From: Gammaproteobacteria bacterium
Lineage (GTDB): Bacteria; Pseudomonadota; Gammaproteobacteria; Xanthomonadales; SZUA-36
Assembly: GCA_030428105.1 (NCBI GenBank)
Contig: JAUIBE010000009.1
Span: forward strand, 49,659-113,658
Direction of reading: 5' to 3'
Length of the DNA: 64,000 nt
Shown: in pieces, positions 21,603 through 30,033 of the stretch
Layout of the letters: each line of letters opens with the position of its first letter
How positions within the stretch are numbered: position 1 is the first letter of the stretch
The notes under the pieces: model-generated
Told to the model about the DNA's origin: nothing
Databases searched by the model: none
The model's input: only the letters and a program-made list of their open reading frames with translations
Made by a program: the position numbers and the translations under genes

Positions 21603-22160
21603 TTGAACAACGCGAAAATCAACCTGGGTTCAGGTCATTGGAAGTTTGAAGGATGGGTCAATGTCGACCTCGACCAGGACAGCCGCCCGGAAGTGCTGGC
21701 CGATCTTTCCCGCGCCCTGCCATTCCGCGATGGCTGCGCGGCTTTCATGCACACCGAGGATTTCATCGACCAGCTCGAGCTGGATGCTGCCGCTGCTTTC
21801 CTGCGCGAGTGCCACCGCATCCTGCGCCCCGGCGGCGTTTTCCGCGTGCTGACACCCGATGTCCATCAACTGTGCGAGATGTACGTCAACCGGCCGGATG
21901 ACTTGAAGGCCTTGTGGCGCGATCACGTGCGCGTGCCCCTCACCTTCGGCACGGCTGCGGAAATCGTCAACGTGGGCATGCGCTTTGCCGGCCACACCTT
22001 CCTCTACGATGCCGAAACCTTCACCCGCCTGGCCGAGGCCTGCGGCTTCGAGGCGCGGCGCGTGGGTTTCAATGAAAGCGAGTTCGAGGAGCTGCGCGGC
22101 CTGGACCTGCGCAGCCCGGAAACCGCAATCTCCCTCTACTTCGACCTCTACAAGCTGTAG
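21603..22160 (+). CDS. Small SAM-dependent methyltransferase
   Basis: A 185-residue class I methyltransferase of the Methyltransf_11 type. It starts directly with motif I ('KINLGSGHWKFEGWVNVDL'), continues with 'DGCAAFMHTEDFIDQLE' and motif IV-like 'FLRECHRILRPGGVFRVLTPD', the form seen in enzymes acting on sugars or small molecules in surface polysaccharide clusters. Start taken as TTG 21603, 4 bp after the prmA stop, because the fold begins there; longer frames overlap prmA. Substrate unknown. Last gene of the aroQ operon, followed by repeats. Confidence 0.72.
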   Translation: MNNAKINLGSGHWKFEGWVNVDLDQDSRPEVLADLSRALPFRDGCAAFMHTEDFIDQLELDAAAAFLRECHRILRPGGVFRVLTPDVHQLCEMYVNRPDDLKALWRDHVRVPLTFGTAAEIVNVGMRFAGHTFLYDAETFTRLAEACGFEARRVGFNESEFEELRGLDLRSPETAISLYFDLYKL

Positions 22161-22184
22161 GTAGGAGCGGCGCCTCGCCGCGAT
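22161..22184 (+). repeat. REP-like GTAGGAGCGGC palindrome, copy 2
   Basis: Begins GTAGGAGCGGCGCCTC and ends GCCGCGAT; the GCGGCG/CGCCGC arms pair. One base different from the inverted copy at 9165-9186. It immediately follows the methyltransferase stop codon and precedes a second, unrelated repeat at 22188. Confidence 0.65.
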
Positions 22185-22187
22185 TCT

Positions 22188-22310
22188 CGTCATCCCGGAA
22201 GGCCGAATAGGCCTATCCGGGACCCACCGGTGGAGCAGAAGTGTTGCATGGGTGGCAGAGGTGGAGCACCCCATCCTACGGCTACGGAGCGCATGCGCCT
22301 ACCGGGCCGT
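22188..22310 (+). repeat. Composite intergenic repeat: CCCGGA hairpin head plus shortened type-I body
   Basis: The head (22188-22228) has an outer CCCGGA/TCCGGG stem and an inner GGCC-GAATA-GGCC stem-loop, ending GGGACCCACC. The body ('GGTGGAGCAGAAG...GGTGGAGCACCCCAT...CGCATGCGCCT') resembles the flanks of the element at 48945-49142 but lacks its central double hairpin. It fills the gap to the convergent carboxypeptidase gene. Confidence 0.75.
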
Positions 22311-23846
22311 CTACAAACGATCGGTATCGCGAACAAACCTTGCCAGGTCGTCGCGGAATTTCTCCATGGAAGGCTGGTGCAGGTACATCATGTGGCCCGC
22401 CTCGTAGTATTCCATCTGGATGCGTTCGCGCGCTTGCGGGGTAATGTCGAGGTGGTCGATGTCGTACTTGGTGGCGCCGGTGGGCGTCGCCAGGTCGTAG
22501 TAACCCTGCTGGATGAGCAGGTTCAGCCCCGGATTCATGGTCAGCGCCATGGCGAGGTCGCCGCGCAGGTCTGCCCACGGCATCTTGAAGCCTGAATTCG
22601 GCGGTGCGTGGCCCCAGTCCCACTGGCCCCACAGGCCGCCGGAGGGCACATATTCTTCATCGCGGCCGAAATCCAGCGTGTTGTGCATGTAATCGAGGAA
22701 GGCCGCGGTAAAGGCCGGGCCAACCGAGGGGAAGAACGGATCGTAATCCATGTTCTCGCCCAGCGGGTTGACTGCTGGGCCGATGAAGCGCGAGTCGATG
22801 CGCCCTGCAATCATGCGTTCGTCACGCTTGAGTTCCTGCAGGAACTGGCCATGGCTGACGCGCAGGTCGGCCTTCACCCAGTAATCGGCGCTGGTGCCGG
22901 TGTAGGCGCCCAGCTTCTCGGCGATGGCGCGCTTTTCCGCGTCGGAAATGGCGTAGCCCTTCATCAGCGCGGGTGCGTACTCGTAGTAGGCAAAGGCGTC
23001 GACCTCGGCCAGGAACGCCTCGAGGTCATCCGGGCGGTTATCCAGCATGTCGTGGTACCACGCGGTAGCAGCCAGGGTGCTGAAGAACAGCACGTGCGGC
23101 ATGTTGATCTCTGCGCCGTCAAAGCCGGAAACCATGTTGAGGAACGGCGAGACGATGGCCACGCCGTTGAAGTTCATGCCGTGCTGGCTTTGCAGGTGCC
23201 ATACCAGGCCGGCGGAGCGCACGCCGCCGTAGCTCTCGCCGAGGATGTACTTGGGTGAAGCCCAGCGGCCGTTCTCGCTGACATACTTCTTGATGAAAGC
23301 GCCAACGGATTCGATGTCCTGGTCCACGCCCCAGAACATGTCGCCCTTGCCCTCGCCAATCGGCTTGCTGTAGCCGGTGCCCACCGGGTCGATCATCACC
23401 AGGTCGGCAACGTCGATGATGCTGTATTCATTGTCGACCAACTGGTTCGGTGGCGGTGCGGTAAAGCCTTCATCGGTGACCACCACGCGCTTCGGTCCGA
23501 GAATGCCGATGTGCAGCCACACCGAGGCCGAGCCGGGCCCGCCGTTGAAGGCGAACATGATCGGTCGCGAGGCCGCCACGGCGCCCTTCTTGGTGTAGGC
23601 GGTGTAGCCAAAACGCGCAATCGGCTTGCCCTCGTCATTTTCCATGATCAGCCAGCCGGTGGTGGCGTTGTAATCCACGTTCTGGCCATCGATGCGCACC
23701 GAGCCGCTGGTGGTTGAAGACTTTGCTTCAAAGTTTTCGGCGGGTTTTTCCGCCGGCTTGTCGCCCCCTTCTTGCTGGGCAAACGCGGGAACGGCCAACA
23801 GCAGGGCGGCCAGGCAAAGGGCAAAGGAAAAGCGCGTTGTTTTCAT
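22311..23846 (-). CDS. Exported serine carboxypeptidase (peptidase family S10)
   Basis: A 511-residue protein with a cleavable signal peptide (residues 1-23, 'AVPAFAQQ'). S10 catalytic elements: oxyanion-hole 'FAFNGGPGSASVWLH' (about 98-112), nucleophile in 'ILGESYGGVRS' (S205), Asp in 'QGYYDLATP', and His in 'YYEAGHMMYLH'. It should cleave C-terminal residues from peptides in the periplasm or outside. Starts 22 bp after the methyltransferase on the same strand, so it may be the last gene of a ppa-deacetylase-methyltransferase unit. Confidence 0.9.
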   Translation of the reverse strand: MKTTRFSFALCLAALLLAVPAFAQQEGGDKPAEKPAENFEAKSSTTSGSVRIDGQNVDYNATTGWLIMENDEGKPIARFGYTAYTKKGAVAASRPIMFAFNGGPGSASVWLHIGILGPKRVVVTDEGFTAPPPNQLVDNEYSIIDVADLVMIDPVGTGYSKPIGEGKGDMFWGVDQDIESVGAFIKKYVSENGRWASPKYILGESYGGVRSAGLVWHLQSQHGMNFNGVAIVSPFLNMVSGFDGAEINMPHVLFFSTLAATAWYHDMLDNRPDDLEAFLAEVDAFAYYEYAPALMKGYAISDAEKRAIAEKLGAYTGTSADYWVKADLRVSHGQFLQELKRDERMIAGRIDSRFIGPAVNPLGENMDYDPFFPSVGPAFTAAFLDYMHNTLDFGRDEEYVPSGGLWGQWDWGHAPPNSGFKMPWADLRGDLAMALTMNPGLNLLIQQGYYDLATPTGATKYDIDHLDITPQARERIQMEYYEAGHMMYLHQPSMEKFRDDLARFVRDTDRL

Positions 23847-23868
23847 GGAAAAGCCTCGTTTTTGTTGT

Positions 23869-24813
23869 TCAGGCGATCTTGGTACCTGCGAATCGTTGTT
23901 CCAGGTTCTCGGGTAGTTCCTTGAAACCCACCAGCACGCGGCGGTTGTAGGTATTGAAGGTGGCGATGCCGTCTTCCACCTGGTTGCTGCCGGTCAGTTC
24001 GTAGACATGCTCGAAACCTACCGTCTTCATGGCCAGCGCCAGGGCGCGGTAGGTGGGCAGGAACTCGGCATGGGATTTGCCTTCGCAACTGTAGCTGATG
24101 TCCTTGCCAGCCACCATGTAGAAACCGGCGAACGGAGAGTTATAGACGTTGGTATCCACCACGCAAGCCACGCGGCAGCGGTCGTAGCACTGCTGCAGAA
24201 GCTGCAACGGGAAGGTCACGTGGTACAGCAGCCCCAGGTTGAGGATGATGTCGTACTCGCGGTCGGGCAGGTGTTCGGCGTCGCCCACCTCGAAGTGGCA
24301 GTTTTCAACGCCGTAGAGCTGCTTGAGGAAGTTGGCCTGGGCCACGTTCTCTTCGCGCAGGTCAATGCCGTGCACGTGGCGCGCGCCGCGCGCGGCCAGG
24401 TCGAGGCTGAACGGGCCGCAGTGGCAGGCCACATCCAGCACATCCAGTTCGTGGAAACGCTCGGTGTACAGGCGTTCGAGCATGCGGTTAATCAGGTCTA
24501 CCCGGAAGCGGTGGAAGCGCCACTCCGATGTCGTGAGCTCATCCAGCGGGCGGGTGAATTCGCCGCTCAGGTCGAAGGTGTACTCCCACGGCTCGTTGCG
24601 CTCGATCTGCTCACGAATTTCCTGTGGGTTCATCGTTGGCGGACGCGACAGGAACGAGAACTCGGTAATGTCGATTTCACGCTCCAGCAGGGGCAGCAGG
24701 AACTCGGGTTGTTCCAGGTTATTGTCGTTGCTGAACGCGAGCCAGTCGTGGAACACATCCACGCTGTTCTCCACGGTCAGGCCCTCTTCGGGCAAAGGTT
24801 TTTGCTTGATCAT
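23869..24813 (-). CDS. SAM-dependent methyltransferase with N-terminal extension
   Basis: A 314-residue protein. Residues 1-110 form a helical region of unknown family; residues 120-235 are a class I methyltransferase core with motif I 'LDVLDVACHCGPFSLDLAARG' followed by 'VHGIDLREENVAQA' and 'YDIILNLGLLYHVTFPLQLL'. The 'ACHCGPFS' form of motif I resembles CmoB/DUF1698-type enzymes. Substrate unknown. It sits 36 bp downstream of a polysaccharide deacetylase gene and upstream of the S10 carboxypeptidase, which hints at an envelope or surface role, but that is only context. Confidence 0.75.
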   Translation of the reverse strand: MIKQKPLPEEGLTVENSVDVFHDWLAFSNDNNLEQPEFLLPLLEREIDITEFSFLSRPPTMNPQEIREQIERNEPWEYTFDLSGEFTRPLDELTTSEWRFHRFRVDLINRMLERLYTERFHELDVLDVACHCGPFSLDLAARGARHVHGIDLREENVAQANFLKQLYGVENCHFEVGDAEHLPDREYDIILNLGLLYHVTFPLQLLQQCYDRCRVACVVDTNVYNSPFAGFYMVAGKDISYSCEGKSHAEFLPTYRALALAMKTVGFEHVYELTGSNQVEDGIATFNTYNRRVLVGFKELPENLEQRFAGTKIA

Positions 24814-24849
24814 CGGGTGTAGAAAGACAGGGTATCGTTGGTTTGTATA

Positions 24850-25686
24850 TTAGCCGAGCAGGGTTACCAATGCCTGTGGTGAATCCCAATCCCGGCCGCA
24901 GACGAATCGCGGCATATTCCAGCGGCTGGTTTCACGCGTGACCACGCCGGGCTCGGTGCCCAGGGCCGCCCTGCAGCGGTGCTGGTTGGCATATTCGGGA
25001 AAGAACACGTCGCGGATGTAGTCGCTGGACTCGCCAAAGGGATAACAGAAGTAAGCCGGGTGCCGGTCGGTGTGGCGTTCGATCTCCAGCGCGGCGCGCA
25101 CAACTTGCTCAATGCACTGTTCGTGGGTGTCGACGGTATGGAAGTTGCCGTGGTTTTCGTCTTCCGGCTCGCTATCCCCATCGTCATCAGCGGCGCCAAT
25201 TACATCAGGATGGTTGTGGTCCCAGCCGTGGTTCTCGATCGCGATCAGGCCGGCGGCATCGACCGCGCCCCACCAGTCGTCGCTCATCCAGCCCTTGCCA
25301 AACAGCGAGCCGGCGTCAATCTTCCGCCGCGCCTCGGCGCTGGCGATCACGAACGAGGTGGCATGCAGGGCGGGGCGCTCGTCGGCATGAAAACAGCCGA
25401 GAAAGTCCAGCATGATGCCGGCAAAGCTGCGTTGCAGTCCGTGTTCAGGGTACTCGATGTCGCGCACATCAAAATCGCAACCGTCGTCGAAGGTGAGTAC
25501 CACCGCGTTGTCCACGCTGTGGTCATCGGCCTTGCCTTCCACCCAGTCGAGCAACGCATCCAGCGGAATGACCTTCTTGCCGGCGGCGTGCAGGGCGTGC
25601 AGGTCGGCTTCCAGGGCCACGTGGTCGTTGTTGGCGGTCTCGTTCCCGCAGATGTTCTGCGAGTGGTAGGTCAGGATAGGAACCAT
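24850..25686 (-). CDS. Polysaccharide deacetylase-family (NodB-like) protein
   Basis: A 278-residue carbohydrate esterase 4-like protein without a signal peptide. Motif 1 'VLTFDDGCDFD' supplies the metal Asp and catalytic Asp; motif 2 is 'ENHGWDHNHPD' with the H...H metal pair; the N-terminus 'VPILTYHSQN' is typical. The usual product removes N- or O-acetyl groups from polysaccharides. The absence of a visible signal suggests a cytoplasmic substrate, such as a sugar precursor; this is inference. An unusually acidic loop (DDDGDSEPEDE) lies at about 168-178. Same-strand neighbours: ppa upstream, methyltransferase downstream. Confidence 0.8.
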   Translation of the reverse strand: MVPILTYHSQNICGNETANNDHVALEADLHALHAAGKKVIPLDALLDWVEGKADDHSVDNAVVLTFDDGCDFDVRDIEYPEHGLQRSFAGIMLDFLGCFHADERPALHATSFVIASAEARRKIDAGSLFGKGWMSDDWWGAVDAAGLIAIENHGWDHNHPDVIGAADDDGDSEPEDENHGNFHTVDTHEQCIEQVVRAALEIERHTDRHPAYFCYPFGESSDYIRDVFFPEYANQHRCRAALGTEPGVVTRETSRWNMPRFVCGRDWDSPQALVTLLG

Positions 25687-25734
25687 GCCGGGCTGCTGAT
25701 GATGGGCCGAACGCGTCTGGCGCCTGGGCCGTGC

Positions 25735-26283
25735 TCAGTAGTTGGGCTTTTCCGGCGCGTTGTTGAAGCGCTCGATGGATTCCATGATCTCGCGGCGGGC
25801 CGAATCGACGTCTTCCCAGCCCTCGACCTTCACCCACTTGTTGCGTTCCAGGTCCTTGTAGTGGGCAAAGAAGTGCGAAATCTGCGCCAGCAACAGCGGG
25901 TCGACATCGTCCACCGAGTGCACATCGCGGTACAGGCCGGTTACTTTCTCAACCGGCACGGCAATCACCTTGGCATCGTCGCCGGATTCGTCTTCCATCC
26001 GCAGCAGGCCAATCGGGCGGCATTTCACCACCGCGCCGGACTGCACCGGCATGGGCATCACCACCAGCACATCCACGGGGTCGCCGTCGCCGCAAAGGGT
26101 GTGCGGAACGTAGCCGTAATTACACGGGTAATGCATGGCGGTTTTCAGCATCCGGTCCACGTAAAGGGTGCCGGAAACCTTGTCCACCTCGTACTTGATG
26201 GCCGGGCTGTTCATCGGGATTTCGATGATGACGTTGATGTCGTTGGGGACATCGGTGCCGACCGGGACGTCATGTAGGCTCAT
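25735..26283 (-). CDS. ppa: Soluble inorganic pyrophosphatase (family I)
   Basis: A 182-residue family I pyrophosphatase. It closely follows the E. coli enzyme: '[18 protein letters not shown]', '[23 protein letters not shown]' with the metal aspartates, and '[20 protein letters not shown]'. It hydrolyses PPi to two Pi in the cytoplasm. ATG 26283 (MSLHDVP) matches homologues; an upstream TTG overlaps the RBS. Its presence alongside pfp and hppA means PPi could be burned, used in glycolysis or used to pump protons; how the cell partitions it is not visible. 49 bp upstream of the deacetylase gene. Confidence 0.95.
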   Translation of the reverse strand: MSLHDVPVGTDVPNDINVIIEIPMNSPAIKYEVDKVSGTLYVDRMLKTAMHYPCNYGYVPHTLCGDGDPVDVLVVMPMPVQSGAVVKCRPIGLLRMEDESGDDAKVIAVPVEKVTGLYRDVHSVDDVDPLLLAQISHFFAHYKDLERNKWVKVEGWEDVDSARREIMESIERFNNAPEKPNY

Positions 26284-26376
26284 AGGGGTTTTCAACCTTC
26301 AAAATGCAGCCGCCTAGTATACACCGTAGGCCCTATAACCGTTACACTAAGCGGCTTTTCGCTATTGAGTCGCTCC

Positions 26377-27207
26377 ATGCCCGCAACACCTCCTTCCCAG
26401 AATCAGCGCGGATATCTCATTCCCATCGGCGGGGCCGAGGGCAAGCGCAAGAAGGATCGCCAGATCCTGGAAAAGTTTGTCGGCCTGTGTGGCGGCGACG
26501 ATGCCCGCATCCTGGTCATTCCCACCGCTTCCCGGCTGGAAGAGACCGGTCCGGCCTACATGGAGATCTTCGAGCAGCTGGGCGCCCGTTCGCGGTGCAT
26601 TCCGGTGGAACGGCGTGAGGACTGTTTCGGCGAGGAGATTCTCGAGGTGCTGGAGCGCACCACCGGCATCTTCATCACCGGTGGCAACCAGCTTCGCCTG
26701 TCCACCATCTACGGCGGCACGCCGGTGGCGCGCGCGTTGCGCGCCATGAACGCCAACGGTATCCCCCTGGCGGGCACTTCGGCGGGCGCCGCCATCATGG
26801 CTGAGCACATGATCGCGGGTGGGCGCAGCGGGCCCTCGCCACGCGAGAGCGGGGTCGAGCTGGCGCCTGGTCTGGGGCTCACCAACCGGGTCATCATCGA
26901 CCAGCACTTCAGCCAGCGCGGACGCATGGGACGGCTCTTGTCGGCGCTGTCGTTCAACCCCTTTGTTTGCGGCCTGGGCATTGACGAAAACACCGCCGCC
27001 TTTATCGGCCCCGATGGCGATGCAGAAATCGTCGGGCGTGGTACGGTGACAGTGGTGGACCCGTCCGGACTGCGCCATTCCTCCATGAGCTATGTCGGCA
27101 AGGCCGAGGCGGTATCGCTGATTGGCCTGAAGCTGCACGTGCTGGCCGCCGGCGCGCACTTTAACCTGGAAACCCGCAAAGCCCGCATGGGCGGAGACGA
27201 AAGCTGA
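26377..27207 (+). CDS. cphB: Cyanophycinase
   Basis: A 276-residue S51-type serine exopeptidase that cleaves cyanophycin (multi-L-arginyl-poly-L-aspartate) into beta-Asp-Arg dipeptides. Signatures: 'GYLIPIGGAEGK', 'ILVIPTAS', 'GIFITGGNQLRL', the nucleophile elbow 'LAGTSAGAAIMA' (S135), and 'VIIDQHFSQRGRMGRLL'. Cytoplasmic, no signal peptide, normal length. ATG 26377 chosen over TTG 26365. Its stop overlaps the cphA start (TGATG), so the two are translationally coupled. Confidence 0.95.
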   Translation: MPATPPSQNQRGYLIPIGGAEGKRKKDRQILEKFVGLCGGDDARILVIPTASRLEETGPAYMEIFEQLGARSRCIPVERREDCFGEEILEVLERTTGIFITGGNQLRLSTIYGGTPVARALRAMNANGIPLAGTSAGAAIMAEHMIAGGRSGPSPRESGVELAPGLGLTNRVIIDQHFSQRGRMGRLLSALSFNPFVCGLGIDENTAAFIGPDGDAEIVGRGTVTVVDPSGLRHSSMSYVGKAEAVSLIGLKLHVLAAGAHFNLETRKARMGGDES

Positions 27208-30023
27208 TGAAAATCCTTGCGACCAATGTTTACGTGGGCCCCAACCTGTACGCCCACTTCCCGGTCATCCGCCACCAGGTGGACATCGGCGTGCTGGAGC
27301 AGTGGCCATCGGCAAAGCTGGGGGAAGATTTCATCAACGGCCTGGTTGAAGCGTTGCCTGGCCTGGAACGCCACGGCTGTTCCTACGGCGAGCCGGGTGG
27401 TTTCCTGCGTCGCCTGCGCGAGGACGAGGGCACCTGGATTGCGCACGTGTGGGAGCACGCCACCCTGGAACTGCAAAACATGGCCGGTTCCGATGTTTCC
27501 TTTGGCCGCACCCGCAACATCCAGCCTGCCGAAGACCACGTGGGCCAGTACAACATGGTGTTCGAGTACAAGCAGCGCGATGTGGGCCTCGAAGGCGCGC
27601 GCATCGCTCGCCAGCTTCTGCTCAGCCTGTTGCCGCAGGACCTGAAGGACGAGCTTTCCGATGAAATCGAAGCGGAGTTTGAGTTTGAAACCGAGCGTGA
27701 TGATTTTATTCGTTTCGCCCAGCGCAAGGAGCTGGGGCCATCCACTGCTTCGCTGGTGCGGGCGGCCGAGGAGCGCGATATTCCCTGGCAGCGCCTGAAC
27801 CAGTACTCGCTGGTGCAGTTTGGCCACGGCAAGTACCAGCAGCGCATCCAGGCGACGATTACCAGCAAGACGCCGCATATCGCGGTGGAAATCTCCTGCG
27901 ACAAGGAAGACACCCACAACCTGCTCAAGGACCTGGGCCTGCCGGTGCCGCAGCAACGCGTGGTGTATCGCCAGTCGCAGGCGGTGCGCGCGGCGCAGCG
28001 TATTGGCTACCCGGTGGTGGTGAAACCGCTGGACGCCAACCACGGCCGCGGTGTTTCCATCAACCTCACCACCGACGAGCAGGTCGAAGTGGCCTACGAA
28101 AAGGCGCTGGAAAACGCCCGCGGGCGCAGCGTGCTGGTGGAAAGCTACATCGAGGGCTTCGACCACCGCATGCTGGTGGTGGATGGCGAACTGGTGGCGG
28201 TGGCCAAGCGCGTGCCCGGCCACGTGGTGGGTGATGGCAAGCAGACCATCGAGGCGCTGATCGACGAGGTCAACGAGGACCCGCGCCGCGGCATCGGTCA
28301 CGAAAAAGTGCTCACCCGCCTGGAGCTCGACCACCAGGCCGAACGCCTGATGGCCAAGGCCGGTTACGACAAGGACACGGTGCTTCCCGAGGGAGAAATC
28401 TTCTTCCTGCGTTCCACGGCCAACCTTTCCACCGGTGGCACGGCCATCGACATGACCGACGTGGTGCACCCGGACAATCGCGAGATGGCCGAACGCGCGG
28501 TGCAGAGCGTGGGCCTGGACGTGGGCGGGGTGGATTTCCTCACCGCCGATATCACGCGTTCCTACAAAGAGGTGGGCGGCGCGATCGTCGAGGTCAATGC
28601 CGCGCCGGGCTTCCGCATGCACGTGGCGCCCTCGGAGGGGCAGCCGCGCGATGTGTCCGGCAAGGTGATGGACATGTTGTTCCCGGCCGGCACGCCGCGA
28701 CGCATCCCGATTGCCTCGATTACCGGCACCAATGGCAAGACCACCACCTCGCGCATGCTTGCGCACATTCTGAAAACCGCGGGCCACACGGTGGGCATGA
28801 CTTCCACCGATGGCGTCTACATCGACGGCAAACTGTCGGTGAAGGGCGACATGACCGGCCCGGCCTCGGCACAGATCGTGCTGCGCGATCCCACCGTCGA
28901 CGTGGCGGTGATGGAAACCGCGCGCGGCGGCCTGCTGCGCTCGGGCATGGGTTACCGCAAGAGCCATGTTTCGGCCTGCCTGAACGTGGCGGCCGACCAC
29001 CTGGGCCTGAAGGGCATCGACACCCTGGAGCAACTGGCCGAACTCAAACGCATCCCGGTGGAAATTGCCCAGGACACGGCGGTTCTGAACGCCGACGACG
29101 AACACTGCCTGCGCATGGCCGATTACAGCCAGGCCCAGCACCTGTGTTACGTGACCATGAACCCGGCCCACGCCCTGGTGCGCCAGCACGTGCGCAGCGG
29201 CGGCCGCGCCCTGGTGCTGGAGCAGGGCATCAACGGCGACATGATCACGCTGTACGACAACGGCGCGCAGTACACCCTGCTGTGGACTTACCTGATTCCG
29301 GCCACGCTGGAAGGGCGGGCCACCCACAATGTGCAGAACGCGATGTTCGCCGCCGCCATGGCGCACGCCCTGGGCAAATCGCTGGATGACATCCGCCACG
29401 GCCTGCGCACCTTCGACAGCACCTTCTTCCAGGCGCCGGGCCGCATGAACGTGTACGACGAGCACCCCTTCAAGGTGATCCTCGATTACGGCCACAACCC
29501 CGCCGCCATGCGCGCGGTGTGCCAGTTGGTAGAGCGCCTGGATGTGGGTGGCAAGCGCATCTGCGTGCTGGGCGCACCCGGTGACCGCCGCGACGAGGAC
29601 ATCCTGGCGATTGCCGACGAAACCGCCGATCACTTCGATCACTTCATCTGCAAGCCCGACGACAACCTGCGTGGCCGTGGCGAAGAAGAGATTCCGAATA
29701 TGCTGCGCGCGCGGCTCGAAGAAAAGGGCGTGGACCCCGCCAGCATCGAGATCAATACCCACGAGCGCGAGGCTGTGGCCAGGGCGCTGGGGATGGCCGC
29801 GGAAGACGACCTGCTGGTGATCTTCGGCGACAACATCACCCGTTGCTGGAAGCAGATCATCAACTTCGAGCCCGAGGGCCTGGAACCGGCCAAGTCGGAC
29901 GACCGGCCGGTGCACAGCTTTGTCGAGGAAGACCCCGATGCCTTCACCCTGGAGCCGGGCACCGAGTTGATTGCCGATGAGCGCGGCGTGCGTATTGCCC
30001 GCGATGATGAAAACTCCGACTAG
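27207..30023 (+). CDS. cphA: Cyanophycin synthetase
   Basis: A 938-residue enzyme that polymerises Asp and Arg into cyanophycin using ATP. N-terminal domain (about 1-200), ATP-grasp domain (about 215-480: 'IGYPVVVKPLDANHGRGVS', 'LVESYIEGFDHRMLVVDGE', 'GAIVEVNAAPGFRMH') that adds Asp, and a Mur-ligase domain (about 490-880) with ATP loop 'ITGTNGKTTTSRM' (G507) that adds Arg, plus 'MILDYGHNPAAM'-like 'VILDYGHNPAAM'. A C-terminal acidic tail of about 50 residues makes it a little longer than cyanobacterial forms. Middle gene of cphB-cphA-cphA-like. Nitrogen and carbon storage polymer; granules would be cytoplasmic. Confidence 0.96.
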   Translation: MKILATNVYVGPNLYAHFPVIRHQVDIGVLEQWPSAKLGEDFINGLVEALPGLERHGCSYGEPGGFLRRLREDEGTWIAHVWEHATLELQNMAGSDVSFGRTRNIQPAEDHVGQYNMVFEYKQRDVGLEGARIARQLLLSLLPQDLKDELSDEIEAEFEFETERDDFIRFAQRKELGPSTASLVRAAEERDIPWQRLNQYSLVQFGHGKYQQRIQATITSKTPHIAVEISCDKEDTHNLLKDLGLPVPQQRVVYRQSQAVRAAQRIGYPVVVKPLDANHGRGVSINLTTDEQVEVAYEKALENARGRSVLVESYIEGFDHRMLVVDGELVAVAKRVPGHVVGDGKQTIEALIDEVNEDPRRGIGHEKVLTRLELDHQAERLMAKAGYDKDTVLPEGEIFFLRSTANLSTGGTAIDMTDVVHPDNREMAERAVQSVGLDVGGVDFLTADITRSYKEVGGAIVEVNAAPGFRMHVAPSEGQPRDVSGKVMDMLFPAGTPRRIPIASITGTNGKTTTSRMLAHILKTAGHTVGMTSTDGVYIDGKLSVKGDMTGPASAQIVLRDPTVDVAVMETARGGLLRSGMGYRKSHVSACLNVAADHLGLKGIDTLEQLAELKRIPVEIAQDTAVLNADDEHCLRMADYSQAQHLCYVTMNPAHALVRQHVRSGGRALVLEQGINGDMITLYDNGAQYTLLWTYLIPATLEGRATHNVQNAMFAAAMAHALGKSLDDIRHGLRTFDSTFFQAPGRMNVYDEHPFKVILDYGHNPAAMRAVCQLVERLDVGGKRICVLGAPGDRRDEDILAIADETADHFDHFICKPDDNLRGRGEEEIPNMLRARLEEKGVDPASIEINTHEREAVARALGMAAEDDLLVIFGDNITRCWKQIINFEPEGLEPAKSDDRPVHSFVEEDPDAFTLEPGTELIADERGVRIARDDENSD

Positions 30024-30033
30024 GGCCTGAACG

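Noticed and set aside
27090..29915. Very long minus-strand open frame (over 900 codons) opposite cphA
   Set aside because: His/Gly/Val-rich composition typical of the antisense strand of a GC-rich gene; no domains, while cphA on the plus strand is unmistakable.
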